Shown here: positions 51,540 through 61,400 of the stretch, in pieces
Position numbering within the stretch: position 1 is the first letter of the stretch
Layout of the letters: the number at the start of each line of letters is the position of its first letter
Source of the DNA: Diploptera punctata
Lineage: Eukaryota > Arthropoda > Insecta > Blattodea > Blaberidae
Assembly (NCBI GenBank): GCA_030220185.1
Contig: JASPKZ010010219.1
Span: 31,161 to 95,160, forward strand
Reading direction: 5' to 3'
DNA length: 64,000 bases
Notes under the pieces: generated by a model
Seen by the model: only the letters and a program-made list of their open reading frames with translations
What the model was told of the DNA's origin: nothing
Databases searched by the model: none
Translations under genes and position numbers: made by a program

Positions 51540-52140
51540 TAATCAAATGAGGGAAATTTTGAAGAAGTGACTGAATTCAAATACCTAGGAACAATAATTA
51601 GAAACACAAATGATGTGCACAAAGATATTAAACAGACTCAATTCTGGAAATACATTATATTATGCATTACAGAGACTCTTGTTGTTTCAACTTCTACAAA
51701 AAATTAAACTGAAAACATATAAAACAGTATTTCTCCCAGTTATATGGTTGTGAAACACGGCTCTTTTTTTAAGAGAAGAGGAAAGATTACGAGTATTTGA
51801 GAATAAACTTCTTAATAACATTTTTGGCGAATGGAGAAGGCTATAAAATATAGAGCTACACGATTATAGCAAACTAAATGCAATAAGAATAGTTAAGTTT
51901 TACAGATATCGATCGGTACGTCATTTGGTACTAATGGGGATGAAAGAGTGGCATCTGTACAAAAACGAGAGGGAAAGCACCCAGTAGGTAGGACAAGGGT
52001 GAAGTGGGAGAATAATATTAACCATTATTTGATGGTAAGAAAATTATATAAGGGACGATTGAAAAATATTAGCTCAGAATAGGGATGTATGAACACCCTA
52101 TATCCACGCGAGTATAAACCTATGAGTTCGATAGTGCCTG
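51540..52140 (+). mobile_element. RTE-like LINE 3' fragment, decayed
   Basis: This begins at AATGAGGGAAATTTTGAAGA (the NEGNFEE codons) and follows 25900-26545 throughout: AAATACCTAGGAACAATAAT, GGTTGTGAAACACGGCTCTT (GCETAL), GTGGGAGAATAATATTAACC, and the end GAGTTCGATAGTGCCTGTGA. It has many stops. A TTA array follows. Confidence 0.75.
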
Positions 52141-52149
52141 TGAACTGTT

Positions 52150-52208
52150 ATTACTATAACTATTATTATTATTATTGTTATTGTTATTATTGTTATTATT
52201 ATTATTAC

Positions 52209-52246
<38 letters not shown>

Positions 52247-52247
52247 G
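52150..52247. repeat. TTA microsatellite
   Basis: TTA/ATT run with a few GTT and ACT interruptions, between the LINE end and the TIR-bounded unit at 52256. Confidence 0.95.
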
Positions 52248-52255
52248 GCCTATTA

Positions 52256-53275
52256 CACTGGTCAAAAGTGGTTTTGTTGCCCTTGATATAAGATTAATTT
52301 CTGATATGTTTATGCTCACAATTCATGAAACTATCAATGATTTTGGAATATTTGCTGTTTTTTTAAATATTTATTTTCATTTTACACTACAAAAATAGGA
52401 AAATATGAAAAAAACAGATATATTTATAACGTAATTTTTTTTTGAAAAATTAGTATACAACAACGTATATAGAAAGAAAAATGTCGAAAACCCATGTATA
52501 CTTCAGTGAAACGCCTTTTATAAGATGTTATTCTATAATTTTTAGGGGACAATCTCTTTTTAAAGACCAGCAGTAACTGCAATCCTGGTGAAAGCGCTCC
52601 TTGTTCGTCACTATAATTTCCTAAATTATCTGGAAGTCTATTCAGCTGACTGTGGAGAAAGTGTAACTTTATACTTATATTTGCTCCCAGAATCTTGAAG
52701 CTTGTCAACATGTTTTGCACAATTTCTTTGCAATTTGGTGCTTTATAGTTACCTAGGATATTTTCTACTACCAATACAAAACCCTTCCAAGCTTCACTTT
52801 CCGGAACAGTCATAACTTTGATAAAATTTGCATCTTTCATCAATTGCCGAATTTGAGGACCATCAAATATTCCACATTTTAACTTTTCCACATTGAACTT
52901 AAGAAATGTTCTAGAAATGTATTTGAAACATTCTCCTCCCTTGTCCAACGCTTTGACGAATTGTTTTATCATATCCAGATGCACGTCGTATAACTGAGAT
53001 CACGGCCGATGTGCGAAGTGAGGGATGCGAGAGTGGGGATCACGTGATGTTCGTATGCGTGAAAATAATACGCAGAAATCAAATCATGACTGCAAACATA
53101 AAGTTTATTTGTAACAAGCCGTTTACTGTTTAAAATATAAGATACGCAAAAATCATAAAAACTAGAGAAAATTCAGCAGTTTCATGAATATATTCGTAAA
53201 TTGTGCACTTGAAAACATAGAAAATCGCTGAGATATCCAGGGCAACAATTTTTTTGTAGCAAAATAGTGCCAGTT
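52256..53275 (-). mobile_element. Candidate undescribed TIR element carrying an ERFHQD-type gene
   Basis: Both outer ends share ACTGG and, further in, an inverted pair: GTTTTGTTGCCCTTGATAT at 52271 against the inverse of ATATCCAGGGCAACAATTTT at 53233. Deeper, CTCACAATT...TTCATGAAACT at 52315-52332 is mirrored by AGTTTCATGAA...AATTGTGCAC at 53177-53212. The inverted ends are thus about 90 bp and imperfect. Between them is one gene (52424-52984). Length is about 1.0 kb. The target duplication is not evident. The family is not one I can name. Confidence 0.5.
52424..52984 (-). pseudogene. Uncharacterised ERFHQD-motif protein, C-terminal part, frameshifted
   Basis: Minus strand: the codons before the first Met read LYDVHLDMIKQFVKALDKGG, then GECFKYISRTFLKFNVEKLK, GIFDGPQIRQLMKDANFIKV, WKGFVLVVENILGNYKAPNC and ISIKLHFLHSQLNRLPDNLG, then NYSDEQG. 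After EQG the frame shifts near 52600; the +1 frame reads ERFHQDCSYCWSLKRD, the expected continuation. From general recollection, proteins with this HxKLGxMKxFVKAL...DEQGERFHQD...CWxLKRD architecture are very abundant in arthropod genomes and uncharacterised, which suggests an element-borne gene. The true N-terminus is missing. The tail after the shift contains stops. Function unknown. Confidence 0.65.
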
Positions 53276-53317
53276 ATTTAATATTAACAATTTAAATTAT
53301 TTTTATATTTTAACATT

Positions 53318-53375
53318 ACTATTATTACTATTATTATTGCTATTATTACTACTATTATTACTATTATTACTATAA
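53318..53375. repeat. ATT/ACT microsatellite
   Basis: Short array of TTACTATTA words just outside the TIR-bounded unit. Confidence 0.9.
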
Positions 53376-53744
53376 GGCGTATTTTTATCTTTCCTACCAG
53401 AATGAAGACCAGCAGGACTTCTCTTCCATGAATTTTAAAAGTGTAGATTATCTTTCACACAAACAAATTTTACTGTAAGGCAAATATATGTCCACATGCA
53501 GTATATACGAGTACAATGTCTTTGTCAGATAAAGTCACAATATACATATTATTTATATTATTTTTTTTTGTAAATGACTCTGTGAGTAATGGAAAATTGT
53601 ACATCTTAGCAGTGAGTTACTAGCCCTTCTTTTTCGATGGGTATCTCTTTTAGTCTGGACTACGACGGAAGGACGTCAACATACCCCGGACTGAAGTGAA
53701 TGAACACGCAACAAGCTGCCTGCTTCCATGCGTAGATGAAGAAT
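53376..53744. other. Unassigned sequence
   Basis: No feature was identified up to the LINE-like GAAGAAGAAGAA stretch near 53740-53757, which may be the tail of another LINE end at 53665-53757. Confidence 0.3.
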
Positions 53745-53985
53745 AAGAAGAAGAAGAATATTAATAATGAGAGCATTTTACCGCTTAAGAAAAGTTCTAG
53801 ATGGGTGCTACGTAATAGAAAAAAGAAGAAGGAGAAGAGGGCGGTCATAAATAAGGTGGAATGGCTGAGTTTTAAGCAGCATGAGGAAAAACAGGATTAG
53901 ATGATGAATATTGGAATGTCAGATAAATGTGAAGGAGAATGGCAGTAGATTAAGTGAACGCAAAAAGTTATAGAGTCAAACCTGC
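53745..53985 (+). mobile_element. LINE C-terminal fragment
   Basis: The plus strand encodes an RRRRRGR stretch near 53830, then a VLSSMRKNRI segment near 53865 and a KENGSRLSERKKL segment near 53935. It matches the minus-strand fragment at 2703-2945. Stops are present. Confidence 0.45.
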
Positions 53986-54038
53986 TATCAAACAATTTCA
54001 AATAAATAATAATTAAATATAGAATAATCCGGGTGTCG

Positions 54039-54043
<5 letters not shown>

Positions 54044-54110
<67 letters not shown>
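54044..54110. repeat. Compound (TC)n-(AT)n array
   Basis: CTCTCT run (54044-54078), ATATAT run (54079-54108), then ACACACAC. Confidence 0.95.
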
Positions 54111-54115
<5 letters not shown>

Positions 54116-54194
54116 TTTAAGCTCTCCCTTTATAGATACCTTTACATGCAATTCACACATTCATAATAAGCAAGGCGAATAGCCATATAATAGG

Positions 54195-54368
54195 ACGATA
54201 ATTGTGATGGCCAAATGGTGTTAGGAGACTATTTGGGCCTTAAAATATCACGGAATTTGATGTACAGGTGAGGAAAAGCCGAGAAAAAACCGCACCCAGG
54301 AAAACTGCCTCGACCAGGGATCGAACCTGTACGAGACTACTACGTTACTCCGTGATCACAGAGGTGGA
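54195..54368 (-). mobile_element. SINE family D
   Basis: Minus strand: head GATCCACCTCTGTGATCACG, box B region GTACAGGTTCGATCCCTGGT, then GGCAGTTTTCCTGGGTGCGG, TTTTCCTCACCTGTACATC, AAGGCCCAAATAGTC and GGCCATCACAATTATC. The order matches 57496-57697. Confidence 0.75.
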
Positions 54369-54449
54369 TCGATACTAATTTTGTACAGTCCTTTATAAAT
54401 AAAGGAAACAACAGAAAATATATAAAAGACCAAAGTTAAATGTTATTTC

Positions 54450-54849
54450 ATCTTCTTCCTGTAAGCCCATGTTTCCCTTAACAGAGATTTAGGCGGCCTG
54501 TCCCTATAGAGAAGAATTTGAACCATACTAATTTAATTAACTTGTTTTCGTATAGATGTCATTTGAGTGGTCCGTGGTCAGCGTTCCGCCTCATGCTGAC
54601 ATCTAGGAAATCAAGGTAGAACTAGGACGGGACAATTCGGTAAATTTTGCTTAGAGGCCTTTTCATTCAGGCATAAGGATATTTTACGAGCCTGAAAATC
54701 TTCAGACTCGAGACCCACGGCTTAAAGTCCCTCCCGAAGGTCTTGCTTCTTGGATTTTTCCGTCCTAAAAAATCCATCGTGCCGGGTTTGAACTCGCGAC
54801 CCTCGAATCGACAGGCGAGGAGCATAACCACTAGTCCACCGCGGCCGAT
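54450..54849 (-). mobile_element. SINE family B, full length
   Basis: Minus strand: TCGGCCGCGGTGGACTAGTG then GTTATGCTCC (box A region), GTCGCGAGTTCAAACCCGGC (box B GAGTTCAAACC), then a 300-bp body with GAGTCTGAAGATTTTCAGGC and GCGGAACGCTGACCACGGAC. It ends AAACATGGGCTTACAGGAAG with a GAAGAAGATG tail. That tail resembles the (GAA)n tails of the LINEs here, suggesting which machinery moves it. About 400 bp. Confidence 0.85.
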
Positions 54850-55434
54850 ATTAAAGATTCAATTTTGTAAATGAGAAAATAATATCAAATAGTCCCTATA
54901 TAAATAATATAGAGCAAATAGAGTAATATTTCTAAAATTATTTTAAATAAATTTGTATTAGTACCAAAATGTAAAGTTATGTATTGATGCAGTTTCATGT
55001 TGGATAATATAAATCAAGGATTATTAAATTAACACAATAAAGGTACAATTTCTGGTTCAGTGAACACTCAAGTTTCGATCAGAACCATCATTTGAGATAA
55101 TATGAATAATAAATCACTATTTTATAACTCAACGGCACTGATCATAAAATTCAATCCCGTGTAAGTTGAGAACAAGGTCGAATTGTCAGTTTCTATTTAA
55201 GCCCAGGGACAATATTATCCTCATCCAACGGCGCACCACTGCGGTTCGTTACATCGTTACTTGCCTTCAAGTAAAACTATTCATTTAACCGTAGTTCACC
55301 ATAAACTCCAAGAGTCTCAATCTCCGATTGAGGGTCTTTCCACTTTTCAGCGGTTGCCCTTTTACCAGCCGGCTGCTGGCCCTTCACAACCACATGTGTC
55401 AATCACAGAGGTAGATGATCAACAGCCAGTGTAG
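54850..55434. other. Unassigned sequence
   Basis: No repeat match was found. The G/C-richer part at 55200-55430 may belong to a longer form of the family C SINE. Confidence 0.3.
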
Positions 55435-55670
55435 GGGTGACATGTGGTTAGCATGTCGAGTCCCCCAGCCGTTATAGCTGGTTTCTCAACCTGGAGCCGC
55501 TACTTATTGTAGCTACCCAATTGCCTCACGATGCTGGGTGGGCACCGGTCCCATACTGGCCGAAATACCATGAGAAAATTTCTTCCCCCATGGAGACTCG
55601 AACCAGCGCAAGTCCCGTAGCTCTGCGCCAAGGTTTCCTACCTTAACCGCTCGGCTACGGCGCGGGACGA
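55435..55670 (-). mobile_element. SINE family C
   Basis: Minus strand: head GTCCCGCGCCGTAGCCGAGC then GGTTAAGG (box A TAGCCGAGCGGTTAAGG), box B region CTGGTTCGAGTCTCC, then a body with TTTTCTCATGGTATTTCGGC, GGTGCCCACCCAGCATCG and GGTTGAGAAACCAGC. The head is a good tRNA-like pol III promoter (Leu/Ser-like box A wording). A partial copy lies at 62963-63088. Confidence 0.8.
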
Positions 55671-55964
55671 GTCTCAATCTTCTTTCCTCTAAAGCAGAAA
55701 CCATGCTGACTTTATGTAAAACACTACACAAAGAATACTTATAAATGGGGTTTGCAGCTGAAAAATTCAATATTTTCGAGTCAAATATGTATTACAGAAA
55801 ACAAGATTTAATGCTTTTATAACTTGTTTATTATATCATTAATATACTATTAAAATAACTTTCAAATACGTTTAGTTTCTCGACCTATCAATATGAAGTG
55901 GTTCTATTTGAGTTTCATGCACGAGAATCGAAAATAAATTTAAAAAATTGCAAAATTATAAAGG

Positions 55965-56400
55965 AAGTAATATCTCCTCCTTATTCTTCCTTTCCAGGAT
56001 TAGGTCAATGCGACCTGTTCGGGTCTCAAGTCCATCGTTTCCTTGGCCGTCCCAAAGATATTTCTCCATGCGGTTTGTAGGTGTTGATCGTTTTGGGTAA
56101 TCTTGTATTTTCCATTCTGTGTAAATGTCCTTTCCATCGGTATTTGTGCTCTTCTAGTTTATCGAGTATTGAAAATATCTCCACTTTATTTCTTATTGAT
56201 TTATTATATAATCTATCCATGCGTGTACAACATTTTACGGTTCTTACCTTTCTGCAAGTACCCAAGATTCAGATCCATACAAAAGAACAGGAACAGCCAT
56301 AATTTTATAAAACCTGAGCTGAGGTTCCTTCGAGTCTTTCTGACGGTTCTTCTTATGGTGCCGCACATCAATTGATAAAAAAATGTAATATGAAGGATCA
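55965..56400 (-). mobile_element. LINE 3' fragment
   Basis: Minus strand: MCGTIRRTVRKTRRNLSSGF near 56365 (truncated by a shift), then RMDRLYNKSIRNKVEIFSIL and DKLEEHKYRWKGHLHRMENT, then RLPKTINTYKPHGEISLGRP and RKRW. The 3' end is GACCCGAACAGGTCGCATTG, then CCTAATCCTGGAAAGGAAG. It is related to 42135-42745. The left end of PLE hairpin 56437 lies 36 bp away. Confidence 0.75.
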
Positions 56401-56436
56401 ATTATATTTGTGTTATTCAAACATCATATTTTAAAA

Positions 56437-56681
56437 TTAATATAAAATTATAGAATATTCACCTGAAAGGTCCATCTCCTCAACTTAATTATCATTTAAC
56501 TGTAGCGCTTTCGGGACTTGTCCCATCATCGGCAGGATTCAAAACTGGTGTTTTGTCCCGAAAGCGCTACAGTTAAATGATAATTAAGTTGAGAAGACGG
56601 ACCTTTCAGGTGAATATTCTATAATTTTATATTAATTTTGAATAAACCTCAACGGAACACATCATGAATCTTATAAAAGTT
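56437..56681. mobile_element. PLE family 2 hairpin: two inverted 3' ends only
   Basis: The left half (56437-56553) is the antisense PLE family 2 end, including ACTGTAGCGCTTTCGGGACT. The right half (from about 56552) is the sense end through ATTTTATATTAATTTTGAAT and AACCTCAACGGAACACATCA. The halves join at GGTGTTTTGTCCCG. No coding region is left apart from a few C-terminal codons. It has the same outer ends as 26674-28828, so it is a deletion version of that compound form. It has one complete hammerhead-like sequence (antisense, left half) and a partial one on the right. Confidence 0.85.
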
Positions 56682-56689
56682 CATAATAT

Positions 56690-57024
56690 TTTTTCAAAGG
56701 AAAATAAAACATTGGGTCTCAAAAGGAAGAGCATGGAAGGCTGATTAAAAAAATGCAATATTTTGAGTGAGTAGGTGGGTAGAAACTATTTTATTTGTAG
56801 ATTTTATTATACCTCAATTTATTAGTATCGTCATTTAAAGTTGCAAGTGAAACGACCTAAAATGTTGGTTGTATGTCTCTTGTTTTCAGGCTTAAGATTA
56901 TTTTCACATAAAAGCAGAAATGCAATTTTACAAAATGTCTACAACGTGTTTAAATGAATCGTTAAAATTGTTTAAGTATTCAAAAATATAAGTTGAAACT
57001 TAAGTCTCACTTCATCATGTAAAC
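56690..57024. other. Unassigned sequence
   Basis: No feature is seen. Confidence 0.35.
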
Positions 57025-57165
57025 GAACTGGTTAGAACAAGAGGAAGACCTGCCAAGAGATGGATAGACAGTGAATGCACAACCAGTACGTCTTCCTCGA
57101 GGAGTGATTTTGGAAATAAACAGGATGAAAATCCTACAAATTAAGTTTAAGAAGAAGAAGAACTG
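57025..57165 (+). mobile_element. LINE 3' end with (GAA)n tail
   Basis: ACTGGTTAGAACAAGAGGAA then GACCTGCCAAGAGATGGATA (RGRPAKRWID-type codons), the stretch GATTTTGGAAATAAACAGGA, and a GAAGAAGAAGAA tail at 57153-57164. Same 3' end as the minus-strand fragment at 46225-46400. Confidence 0.7.
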
Positions 57166-57495
57166 GTTACTTTATTTTAACTGACGTTTATGTTATTGTT
57201 GTTTTGTCAAATGTACTACATAAAACTAACGAATGCCCCGGGTGTGCTGCTACGCCTAAATAAATGAAATACGTGTTTTTTTTTTTTAGTTTAATAAGTT
57301 ACATGAATTTTTTTTTCAAATACCCCACGTTTGTCCTTCGGCATTCCTGGTTTCTCTCCTGGCATGGCGTACTTGTAACCCACTTCTGAGGTTGGGGCGC
57401 CTTGAAGGCAGGGTTACATTGCCCCGATGATATGATGGGTGATGATGACGATAATGGTGCGCCAGGAGAGTCCCTAATCCTAAGCTTAACCCAAG
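57166..57495. other. Unassigned sequence
   Basis: Includes a poly-T at 57276-57288 and a G/C-richer part 57350-57490 with no known match in the window. Minus-strand frames here are incidental. Confidence 0.3.
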
Positions 57496-57697
57496 ATGAA
57501 TATGAATGATGATGATTGCGATGGCCATATGATTTCGGGGACCGTTTGGGCCTTAAAGTTTTCCTGACATTTGTCTTACAGGTGAGGAAAAACCCCGATA
57601 AATACCTCACCCAGAAAAACTGTCCCGACCGGGGATCGAACCCGGGCTCGCTGCGTGACAAGGCAGCACGCTACCCCGAGACCACAGCGGTGGATAT
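57496..57697 (-). mobile_element. SINE family D, best copy
   Basis: Minus strand: CCACCGCTGTGGTCTCGGGG then TAGCGTGCTGCC (box A region), GAGCCCGGGTTCGATCCCCG (box B GGTTCGATCCC), CAGTTTTTCTGGGTGAGG, GGGGTTTTTCCTCACCTG, TAAGGCCCAAACGGTCCCC, GGCCATCGCAATCATC and a (ATC)n tail. This is the reference for the other family D calls. Confidence 0.85.
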
Positions 57698-57759
57698 ATG
57701 AAAATTATAGGTTAATTAAATTGAATGGTATACGTTGCGATCAACTAATCATGGCGCTT

Positions 57760-58080
57760 CCTAGATTAAATTTTTAATTTCGGAATTCTGGTAAACCTTC
57801 ACTTCTAATGATGAGATTTAGCTGATTTTTTTTAGCAATACGTACCTTTTATTTTAATAGCATACACTGTGTTTCGTTGTGAAACATCGAAAACTGCGAT
57901 CGCTTGAGGGAATTTTAAATTTTCGTTTCAGGTAAACTCCTACCAAGGTTTTAGAAAATACACATAGCGACTGAACACTTGCCTTACCTGAAAAAATGTA
58001 TATGCAAATTTTGATTAAGCTCTGTTGCGTGGTTCAGAAGTTCACAAACATAGGCCTACACACGTTATCTTTAAATAACA
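57760..58080 (+). repeat. Unknown repeat F, copy 2
   Basis: See 36730-37195: the two copies share their block order over about 320 bp, with about 60-70 percent identity by eye. It contains two TTTCNGGTAAAC-like blocks 150 bp apart (57785-57800 and 57925-57940), suggesting an internal subrepeat. Confidence 0.6.
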
Positions 58081-58094
58081 GATATTTTCCAAAA

Positions 58095-58500
58095 TCGGCC
58101 GCGGTGGACTAGTGGTTATGCTCCTTGCCTCTGGTCCCGAGGGTCGCGGGTTCAAACTCGGCCGGGGTCGATGGATTTGTTTAGGATGGAAAAACCCAAG
58201 GAGCTAGTCCTCCGGGAGGAACTTTAAGCCATGAGTCCCGAGTCTGAAGATTTTCAGGCTCGTAAAAGAACCTTAAGCCTGAATAAAAGTACCTCTAAGT
58301 AAAATTTACCGAATTTTCCCGTCCTAGTACTACCTTGTTTCTAGATGTCAGTATGAGGCGGAACGCTGACCACGGACCACTCAAATGAGATCTATACGAA
58401 AACAAGTGTAACTAAATTGTATGGTTCAAATTTTCCCTATAGGGGGAGAGCGTCTAAATCTCTGTTAAGGGAAACATGGGCTTACAAAAACAAAGAACAT
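58095..58500 (+). mobile_element. SINE family B, full length
   Basis: Plus strand: TCGGCCGCGGTGGACTAGTG, box B region GTCGCGGGTTCAAACTCGGC, body, and end GGGAAACATGGGCTTACAAA. It is nearly collinear with the inverse copy at 54450-54849; both are about 400 bp. The homopolymer A/T tracts after 58500 are outside it. Confidence 0.85.
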
Positions 58501-58795
58501 TTTTTCCAAAAAAAAATTGGTTAAATTTACTACTTAATTTTTGGCAAAGAAAGTCTTTTTTTTTTTTTTTGGTGCATTTTTTTTTATAAAAAGTATTGCA
58601 TTTCAAGGTGAGCTTGGTTATTCTTTATAAAGTTCTATTCAGCTAAAACAAAACACCAAACGCAGTTTGTTATAGCCCACTGAGAAGTTTGATCTGTCTT
58701 GATACTACGCACTGAGTGCTTATATGAGGGGTCGGTGAGATGCGAGGTCTGATAAAATACTGTTCGATCACCGTGTTCGAGATAACATAGATATG

Positions 58796-58905
58796 TCTTA
58801 ACCCTTAAATTGGCTAAACACAAATTTCTTTTCAGTTTTTGTAGTCGCAGAACGGGCATCATCACCCAATACTGCATTCGGCAGGAGAAGAAGAAGAAGA
58901 TAGAT
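58796..58905 (+). mobile_element. LINE 3' end with (GAA)n tail
   Basis: 58838-58905 equals the 3' end of the LINE at 5935-7115 (TTTTTGTAGTCGCAGAACGG, then GCATCATCACCCAATACTGC, then AGAAGAAGAAGAAG). Just upstream, TTAACCCTTAAATTGGC (58799-58815) equals one inverted end of the repeat at 41101-41333, so two elements seem joined here. Confidence 0.65.
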
Positions 58906-59479
58906 ATATACTATGTAATTGAAATTGTGACACTTCTTGAACTTCCTTTTTATATCCATCCAGGAAAACATCCATTTTTGGTGGAAGTCGTCCTCGACCC
59001 ATAGGAATCGTTCAATCGTGAACTACAATTTCCGGCTATTCTTAGGGATTTCCGACCCTCTTTAGCCCTTGTGAATTATTTTTTATCTTCGTTGTTATTT
59101 ATGATTTACCTTTTCGAACTTAAAGTTCGTTTCTGATTTTTGTAGTGTATATCCCCTGCCAACGACGACTGGCCGTAGTCCGGTATCAAGGGCCTAGTGG
59201 TAGGGCATTCCAATCCTGCAATCAGTTTCTAGACGAATTAATTAATTTGCTTTGATATTCTTTAGCACACTGAGACATGCGACAAGACATGACACTCCCT
59301 CTCTAGCCCTGGAGGTAAAACATTTTATGGTTTGAATTAATGTGTATCAAAGGTATATTTGTCTGATATAAATGTATCCGTGTTACTGTGATTCTATTGT
59401 TATTGCAATTTTTTTTCAATATATAAGTAGTTGCTTCTGCTTGAATATGTTAATAGTATAATTGGTCTTATTCTGCTGA
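58906..59479. other. Unassigned sequence
   Basis: CGACTGGCCGTAGTCCGG and GGGCCTAGTGGTAGGGCATT near 59165-59210 look SINE-like, but I find no second copy in the window. Confidence 0.3.
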
Positions 59480-59924
59480 TAATTTCATTTTGTTTTAATT
59501 TGATCTTCTATATTTGTTAATTAGTTAATTGGAGATTTTTGCTATTTATTTGTAGTACTTTGAGTTTAAATGCTGTAGTATTAATTGGTGCATTTTGGAT
59601 CATGTTATTAATTTGTGGTCTATTCATAGCTCTGGATTTATATTTTAGGCTTACTTCTATCAAGTTTTTGGTAATAGACTGACTGACTGACTGTTTTGTG
59701 GCAATGACTAGCATTGCCCAGTGTGCCGCTTTTTGGGAACCAGTTGAGGTCCCTTGGCGGCCAAACACCATTGTGTTTATTCAGTAGGGGGTTTTGTTCC
59801 TTAGCCTTGCTGTCTCGCTGCTTATGTGTTCATTACCGTAGCAGGTATGGATGATATGAAAACATGAGTTCACTAGATTGTCAGGAACACAAACCTTTCC
59901 ATAGGTGTCGACAGACCACTCAGC

Positions 59925-61201
59925 AGAGGCTGAATGTTATGGAAAGTTGTTGTCCCTGATCCGTCATTGGTATAGCAGCCACAGACCCTGGCTGACATGG
60001 GACAGTGCCTGTAGTAGGTTTTACTGTGATGCCAGAATTTACCATAGAACTATATGAGACTGTAGGATTAACAGATTTTGATGTGAAAGTTCGAGGTTGG
60101 GACGCCGGGGTTGTTGGACTTTGGTTTGGTTTTCTTTTTTCATAAATTTCTTTTGCTTTCTTATAGGCTTCACAACCCGGTAGGAAGCGGGATGTCCCTT
60201 TTCCCCACAGTTCGCGCACTTCAGCAGGCTCTTGTCCGTGAGTGCCTCGGTTCTCACCGGACACTCACGATGACTATGAGTACCAGCGCAAATTACGCAA
60301 GATGGGGTCAAGGAACACCCCATGAAAGTATGGTTAAACTTCTGGCATCTGAAGCACTGCTTCATGCCAGCTCTAGGTCTGTATGGTTCCACAGCCACCA
60401 CTGTCAAACAGAGGCGGTTTAAATTATATATTTCCCTACCAGCATCATTGTTCTGAAGTTCCAGGATGTATAATGGTAAGGGAGTAAAACTTCTCCTTCT
60501 TTTTGGTGATTTGCTTTACCGATATTATTGGATATTCTAGTTCTTTAAGTTCTTCCTTGACTTCATCAGCAGTGATGCTGGAAGGAAGCTCTTTAGAACA
60601 GCCCTCAGAGGCAGATCTTTTTTGAGTTGAAATGTATAAAATTCTTTCTTTGCATTTTTGAAGTACTCTTTGAGTAGCTGAAAGTCTGCCTCCGAGGTAG
60701 CGTAGTATCTCAAACCGTCCTGGGTTTTTACTACTTTCACGTCTTTTTCGAATTTTCCTTTTAATTCCCGATTCATCCTGAAAAGGTCACCATGTCCAAT
60801 CACCGTTATGGGTGGTGGGCGTGGTTCCCTTTTCGGATGCGGCATTACTTGAGGCTCCCTGGACGGTTGGCTACTACGCCTGGTAGCTGCTGTAGTCTGC
60901 TTGTCCCGTGACGATCCAAGTTGAGGAGCCTGAGGGTCGACAGTGTCCATTGGTTCCGGTAATTCGGATAAAATTGAAAATTATTTTGCATTGGCACAGT
61001 CGACACCTCATTTTGTCGTGATGTGACCTTAGTTGCCTTATTTGTGGTTGGTTTCACTTTATTTGAAACTGTATTCATGTTAACTTTTGAATTATTTTGG
61101 GATGGTTTCTCTTTATTTGAAACTGTATTCATGTTAACTTTTGAATTATTTTGGGATGGTTTCTCTTTATTTGAAACTGTATTCATGTTGTCATTTGACA
61201 A
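59925..61201 (-). pseudogene. ORF1 gag-like nucleic-acid-binding protein, frameshifted
   Basis: Order on the minus strand: MSNDNMNTVSNKEKPSQNNS at 61201. An 18-residue tandem repeat comes next (NKEKPSQNNSKVNMNTVS, about 2.5 times, the DNA unit being 54 bp). Then MDTVDPQAPQLGSSRDKQTT, the RPPPITVIGHGDLFRMNREL segment, and FEKDVKVVKTQDGLRYYATS (RNA-binding-like gag domain). A damaged stretch lies at 60540-60410. Zinc knuckles follow: CFRCQKFNHTFMGC, CVICAGTHSHREC, CANCGEKGHPASYR and then GCEAYKKAKEIYEK after a frame change. The CCHC order and PPPI motif are those of jockey-type ORF1. At least three frame changes are needed. It would coat the element's RNA. Confidence 0.8.
61026..61190 (-). repeat. 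54-bp tandem repeat within gag-like ORF1
   Basis: Two near-identical 54-bp units and a partial third (each with TTTGAATTATTTTGGGATGG and TTTCTCTTTATTTGAAACTG in antisense). It keeps the reading frame, so it arose as a coding duplication. Confidence 0.85.
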
Positions 61202-61400
61202 ATTTCTTCTGTTAGTTATTTGAATGTGGCGGACCGCAGTGAAAACGGAATCTTGTATAACTTATTATTAGGTATATTGTATAATTAGACACACATTTAA
61301 GTGGTTTACTTTTGTTCGTTTTCTTCTGATTTATTTAAAATATTACATTAACTGAACCACTGATGTATCCAAAAGGACACATTAAGAATTAAGGGTTAAT
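61195..61400 (-). repeat. Repeat shared with 41101-41305, upstream of gag-like ORF1
   Basis: The minus strand matches the 41.1-kb repeat over about 205 bp, including TTGGATACA, AAACCACTTAAATGTGTGTC, TAATTATACAATATACCTAA and CTGCGGTCCGCCACATTC. It ends at the first codons of ORF1. It could be the 5' UTR/internal promoter of the element. Confidence 0.6.

Larger units (their letters stand above)
59480..61201 (-). mobile_element. Jockey-type LINE: ORF1 and start of ORF2
   Basis: The minus strand carries a gag-like ORF1 (61201 to about 59925). After a stop-rich spacer comes a possible ORF2 start near 59640-59530, with INTTAFKLKVLQINSKNLQL. This has the right position for an endonuclease N-terminus but no catalytic motif is reached. 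The element is therefore 3'-truncated, which is unusual for LINEs and suggests later deletion or rearrangement near 59480. Upstream 61195-61400 matches the repeat at 41101-41305 and may be the 5' UTR/promoter. Confidence 0.65.

Noticed and set aside
55600..55670. Possible tRNA gene on the minus strand
   Set aside because: It has good A and B boxes but is followed by a SINE body that recurs at 62963-63088; no closing acceptor stem.
55513..55770. 85-codon minus-strand ORF
   Set aside because: It is the tRNA-like head and body of SINE family C read as protein.
60111..60422. 103-codon plus-strand ORF
   Set aside because: It lies antisense to the zinc-knuckle region of the gag-like ORF1, which has clear motifs.
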